Positions 5,330 through 6,762 of a stretch of 6,762 nt of DNA are shown piece after piece; position 1 is the stretch's first letter; each line of letters opens with the position of its first letter. Origin of the DNA: Tissierella_B sp964485455. GTDB taxonomy: Bacteria; Bacillota; Clostridia; Tissierellales; Tissierellaceae. The notes under the pieces are model-generated. The model was given only the letters and a program-made list of their open reading frames with translations, was not told where the DNA came from and did no database searches. A program made the translations under genes and the position numbers. The DNA is taken from NCBI GenBank assembly GCA_964485455.1, contig CAZAJU010000104.1, positions 1 through 6,762 of the forward strand, in the 5' to 3' direction.

Positions 5330-5872
5330 TTATTCTTTATCTTTCATATAGCTCTTAGCCACATTGATACCAATTATAGTCTTACTATCTATGATCTCGC
5401 CTCTATCTATCATTTTTAATAAATCATCAATATTATATTTTTCAAGCTCACAATATTCTCCATCATCTAGTTCTTGAGAACCCTCCGTTAACCCAGTAGC
5501 TAAAAATAAATAGATTTTCTCAGTTGTATATCCTGGAGATGTATAAAACTCTAGTAGGTAGTTATAATTTTTCGCTTCAAATCCAGTTTCTTCCTTAAGC
5601 TCTCTTATGGCAGTCTCACGTGGTTCTTCATTGACTTCAAGCTTGCCTGCAGGTATTTCTAACAGAGCACGATTTACAGCTTTTCTATATTGTCTTACAA
5701 GTAAGATTTTATTATCATCTGTTATGGCAACTACTCCTACTCCACCTGGATGTTCAACGATTTCCCGCTTTGAATACCTCTTCTCAGGTAGTTCTACAGT
5801 ATCTATTCTAAGATTAATAATCTTACCCTCATAAAGTTTCTCAGACTTCATGGTCTTCTCTTCATAAACCAT
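5330..5872 (-). CDS. NUDIX hydrolase, ADP-ribose pyrophosphatase family
   Basis: This is a cytoplasmic enzyme of the group that hydrolyses ADP-ribose to AMP and ribose-5-phosphate with Mg2+. The 180-residue protein has the full 23-residue Nudix box from G76 to F98: G76, five residues, E82, seven residues, then REL, the metal-binding E94 and E95 in KEETG, and a hydrophobic residue. TSPGYTTEKIYLF (111-123) follows, including the proline about 15 residues after the box that marks ADP-ribose pyrophosphatases. The N-terminal beta region (KLYEGKIINLRIDTVELP, 12-29) is also typical. The ATG at 5872 is used because GGAGG lies 5 bases upstream; the TTG at 5884 overlaps that site. The gene has its own promoter candidate after the spo0A terminator. 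It commonly neighbours spo0A and spoIIM in clostridia, with no known direct sporulation role. Substrate specificity is inferred. Confidence 0.92.
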   Translation of the reverse strand: MVYEEKTMKSEKLYEGKIINLRIDTVELPEKRYSKREIVEHPGGVGVVAITDDNKILLVRQYRKAVNRALLEIPAGKLEVNEEPRETAIRELKEETGFEAKNYNYLLEFYTSPGYTTEKIYLFLATGLTEGSQELDDGEYCELEKYNIDDLLKMIDRGEIIDSKTIIGINVAKSYMKDKE

Positions 5873-5877
5873 AATTA

Positions 5878-5882
5878 CCTCC
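5878..5882 (-). promoter_or_regulatory. NUDIX gene ribosome binding site
   Basis: GGAGG on the minus strand, 5 bases before ATG 5872, selects this start over the in-frame TTG at 5884. Confidence 0.8.
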
Positions 5883-5903
5883 AAATTTGCTCTTATTACC
5901 CCT

Positions 5904-5912
5904 ATTATACCA
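5904..5912 (-). promoter_or_regulatory. Extended -10 promoter for the NUDIX gene
   Basis: TGGTATAAT on the minus strand is a perfect TATAAT preceded by the TG of an extended -10. The expected -35 position holds only a T-rich run that is also the tail of the spo0A terminator. Transcription would start near 5897, about 25 bases before the start codon. Extended -10 promoters commonly work with poor -35 elements, and the placement directly after a terminator supports this one. Confidence 0.62.
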
Positions 5913-5926
5913 TATAATTTGGATTT

Positions 5927-5960
5927 AAAAATCGAAAAACATTCATAACGAATGTTTTTC
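5927..5960 (-). terminator. Intrinsic terminator downstream of spo0A
   Basis: GAAAAACATTC and GAATGTTTTTC (minus strand 5960-5950 and 5944-5934) form an 11-bp stem with a 5-base loop. The 3' arm ends in TTTTTC and a second T-run follows (5931-5927). The A-run before and T-run after the ACATTC/GAATGT core mean it could work in both directions. It lies 85 bases after the spo0A stop and isolates spo0A from the genes below. Confidence 0.78.
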
Positions 5961-6045
5961 TTGAAAATTCCTAATTTAAAATTGAAGTAATAATTTTGGC
6001 AGAAATTCCTTCATACCGAACTTTATATACTTGTGAATTAAATTC

Positions 6046-6762
6046 TTATAAAGCCTTATCCATAACATCTTGCTCTAATCTTAATTTATCAGCAATTAGT
6101 GCTATGAATTCACTGTTTGTAGGCTTTCCTTTGTTATTGTTTACAGTGTATCCAAATATTCTATCTATTGTATCTACTTTTCCTCTATTCCAAGCTACTT
6201 CTATAGCATGTCTAATAGCTCTTTCCACCCTACTAGAAGTAGTATTGAACTTTTCAGCAACTGCTGGATATAATTCTTTAGTTACAGCACCTAAATAATC
6301 CATATCATTTATTACCATAGTGATTGCTTCTCTTAAGTACAAATATCCTTTAATATGTGCAGGAACTCCAATTTCTTGTATAGTATTGGTTATCTTAGTT
6401 TCTAGATTTTTCTCCATATTGTTTGATTTTTTAACAGCGCTTCCTATATTATAGATATTTGATTCAGCTTTGATTTCTATTTCTGCCGTCTCTTTTAATC
6501 TCTTTATAAACACCTGGAAATCAAATGGTTTGACTACATAATATGAAGCACCTAGTTCTATAGCTCTCTGAGTTATCTTATCTTGACCAACTGCTGATAG
6601 CATAATAAATTTTGGAAAATATTCATTTTCAGACTCATGAAGCTTCTCTAGTACCCCTAATCCATCTAAATGCGGCATAATTACATCTAACACTACAATT
6701 TGAGGTTTTTTTCTCTCTATTAAATCTAGTGCCTCAATACCGTCTTTAGCTATGCCAATTAC
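6046..6762 (-). CDS. spo0A: Sporulation response regulator Spo0A (5' end outside window)
   Basis: Spo0A is the master regulator that, when phosphorylated, starts sporulation by binding 0A boxes. The frame stays open to the window edge, so 238 C-terminal residues are visible and about 30 N-terminal ones are missing. Numbered from the first visible residue, the receiver has the phospho-acceptor D26 in VVLDVIMPHLDG (equivalent to Bacillus D56), S56 in MLSA and K78 in VVKPFD. A variable linker covers about 93-120. The Spo0A_C DNA-binding domain follows (about 121-235), with SSRVERAIRHAIEVAWNRG (176-194) as the recognition region and FGYTVNNNKGKPTNSEFIA after it. A GTG at 6693 lies inside the receiver and is not the start. 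The acidic pocket, promoter and ribosome binding site are beyond the window. No lesion is seen in the visible part. Confidence 0.97.
   Translation of the reverse strand, partial: VIGIAKDGIEALDLIERKKPQIVVLDVIMPHLDGLGVLEKLHESENEYFPKFIMLSAVGQDKITQRAIELGASYYVVKPFDFQVFIKRLKETAEIEIKAESNIYNIGSAVKKSNNMEKNLETKITNTIQEIGVPAHIKGYLYLREAITMVINDMDYLGAVTKELYPAVAEKFNTTSSRVERAIRHAIEVAWNRGKVDTIDRIFGYTVNNNKGKPTNSEFIALIADKLRLEQDVMDKAL

Noticed and set aside
5607..5834. Open frame on the plus strand opposite the NUDIX gene
   Set aside because: It is antisense to the Nudix box and neighbouring conserved codons, with no independent coding evidence.
5873..6045. Spo0A binding box (TGTCGAA-like) in the gap after spo0A
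   Set aside because: Only partial matches such as TTTCGAT overlap the terminator T-run; I saw no exact box here.
5996..6298. Open frame on the plus strand opposite spo0A
   Set aside because: It overlaps the conserved Spo0A DNA-binding domain, and its composition is that of an antisense shadow.
6046..6693. Treating the GTG at 6693 as the start of a short regulator
   Set aside because: It lies within the receiver domain just before the phospho-acceptor motif, and upstream codons continue in frame as conserved Spo0A sequence (VIGIAKDGIEAL) to the window edge.

Overview
This AT-rich window reads as one block of leftward (minus-strand) genes from an endospore-forming Firmicute, most likely an anaerobic member of Clostridia/Tissierellia. 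The grounds are a classical Spo0A, SpoIIM and a DacF-type carboxypeptidase beside ScpA/ScpB, together with strong AGGAGG-type ribosome binding sites and TTG starts. No rRNA, tRNA, insertion sequence, phage gene or CRISPR array is visible. No gene-free stretch exceeds 300 bases; the longest gap is about 170 bases, between spo0A and the NUDIX gene.

In the direction of transcription (right to left) the order is: spo0A (5' end cut off by the window edge), an intrinsic terminator, a NUDIX/ADP-ribose pyrophosphatase gene with its own extended -10 promoter, spoIIM, pyrimidine-nucleoside phosphorylase (pdp), dacF, a small membrane site-2 protease, scpA, scpB, and a terminator that overlaps the scpB stop codon. 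Left of this terminator is a short non-coding tail containing an unexplained imperfect inverted repeat.

Functionally the block mixes sporulation and housekeeping. Spo0A is the sporulation master regulator. SpoIIM belongs to the septal peptidoglycan remodelling (engulfment) machine. DacF trims D-Ala from peptidoglycan peptides. ScpA and ScpB are the non-SMC subunits of the bacterial condensin. The NUDIX enzyme and Pdp are nucleotide/nucleoside salvage enzymes. The membrane protease has no assigned substrate.

The least ordinary features are in the short gaps. (1) A perfect 12-bp inverted repeat hides the spoIIM ribosome binding site against an upstream copy of the anti-Shine-Dalgarno sequence, and a sigma-E-like promoter candidate lies across the upstream arm and loop. 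(2) The dacF leader has a 10-bp hairpin abutting its ribosome binding site and a forespore-type promoter candidate. (3) The protease-scpA-scpB leader has an inverted repeat covering the -35 region of a promoter candidate with a perfect TATAAT. (4) The last codons of spoIIM encode a terminator-like hairpin followed by nine Ts. These suggest that an apparently continuous gene run is divided into separately controlled sporulation and vegetative units. That reading is inference from sequence motifs, not demonstrated. I see no clear candidate for an entirely new multi-gene system here.
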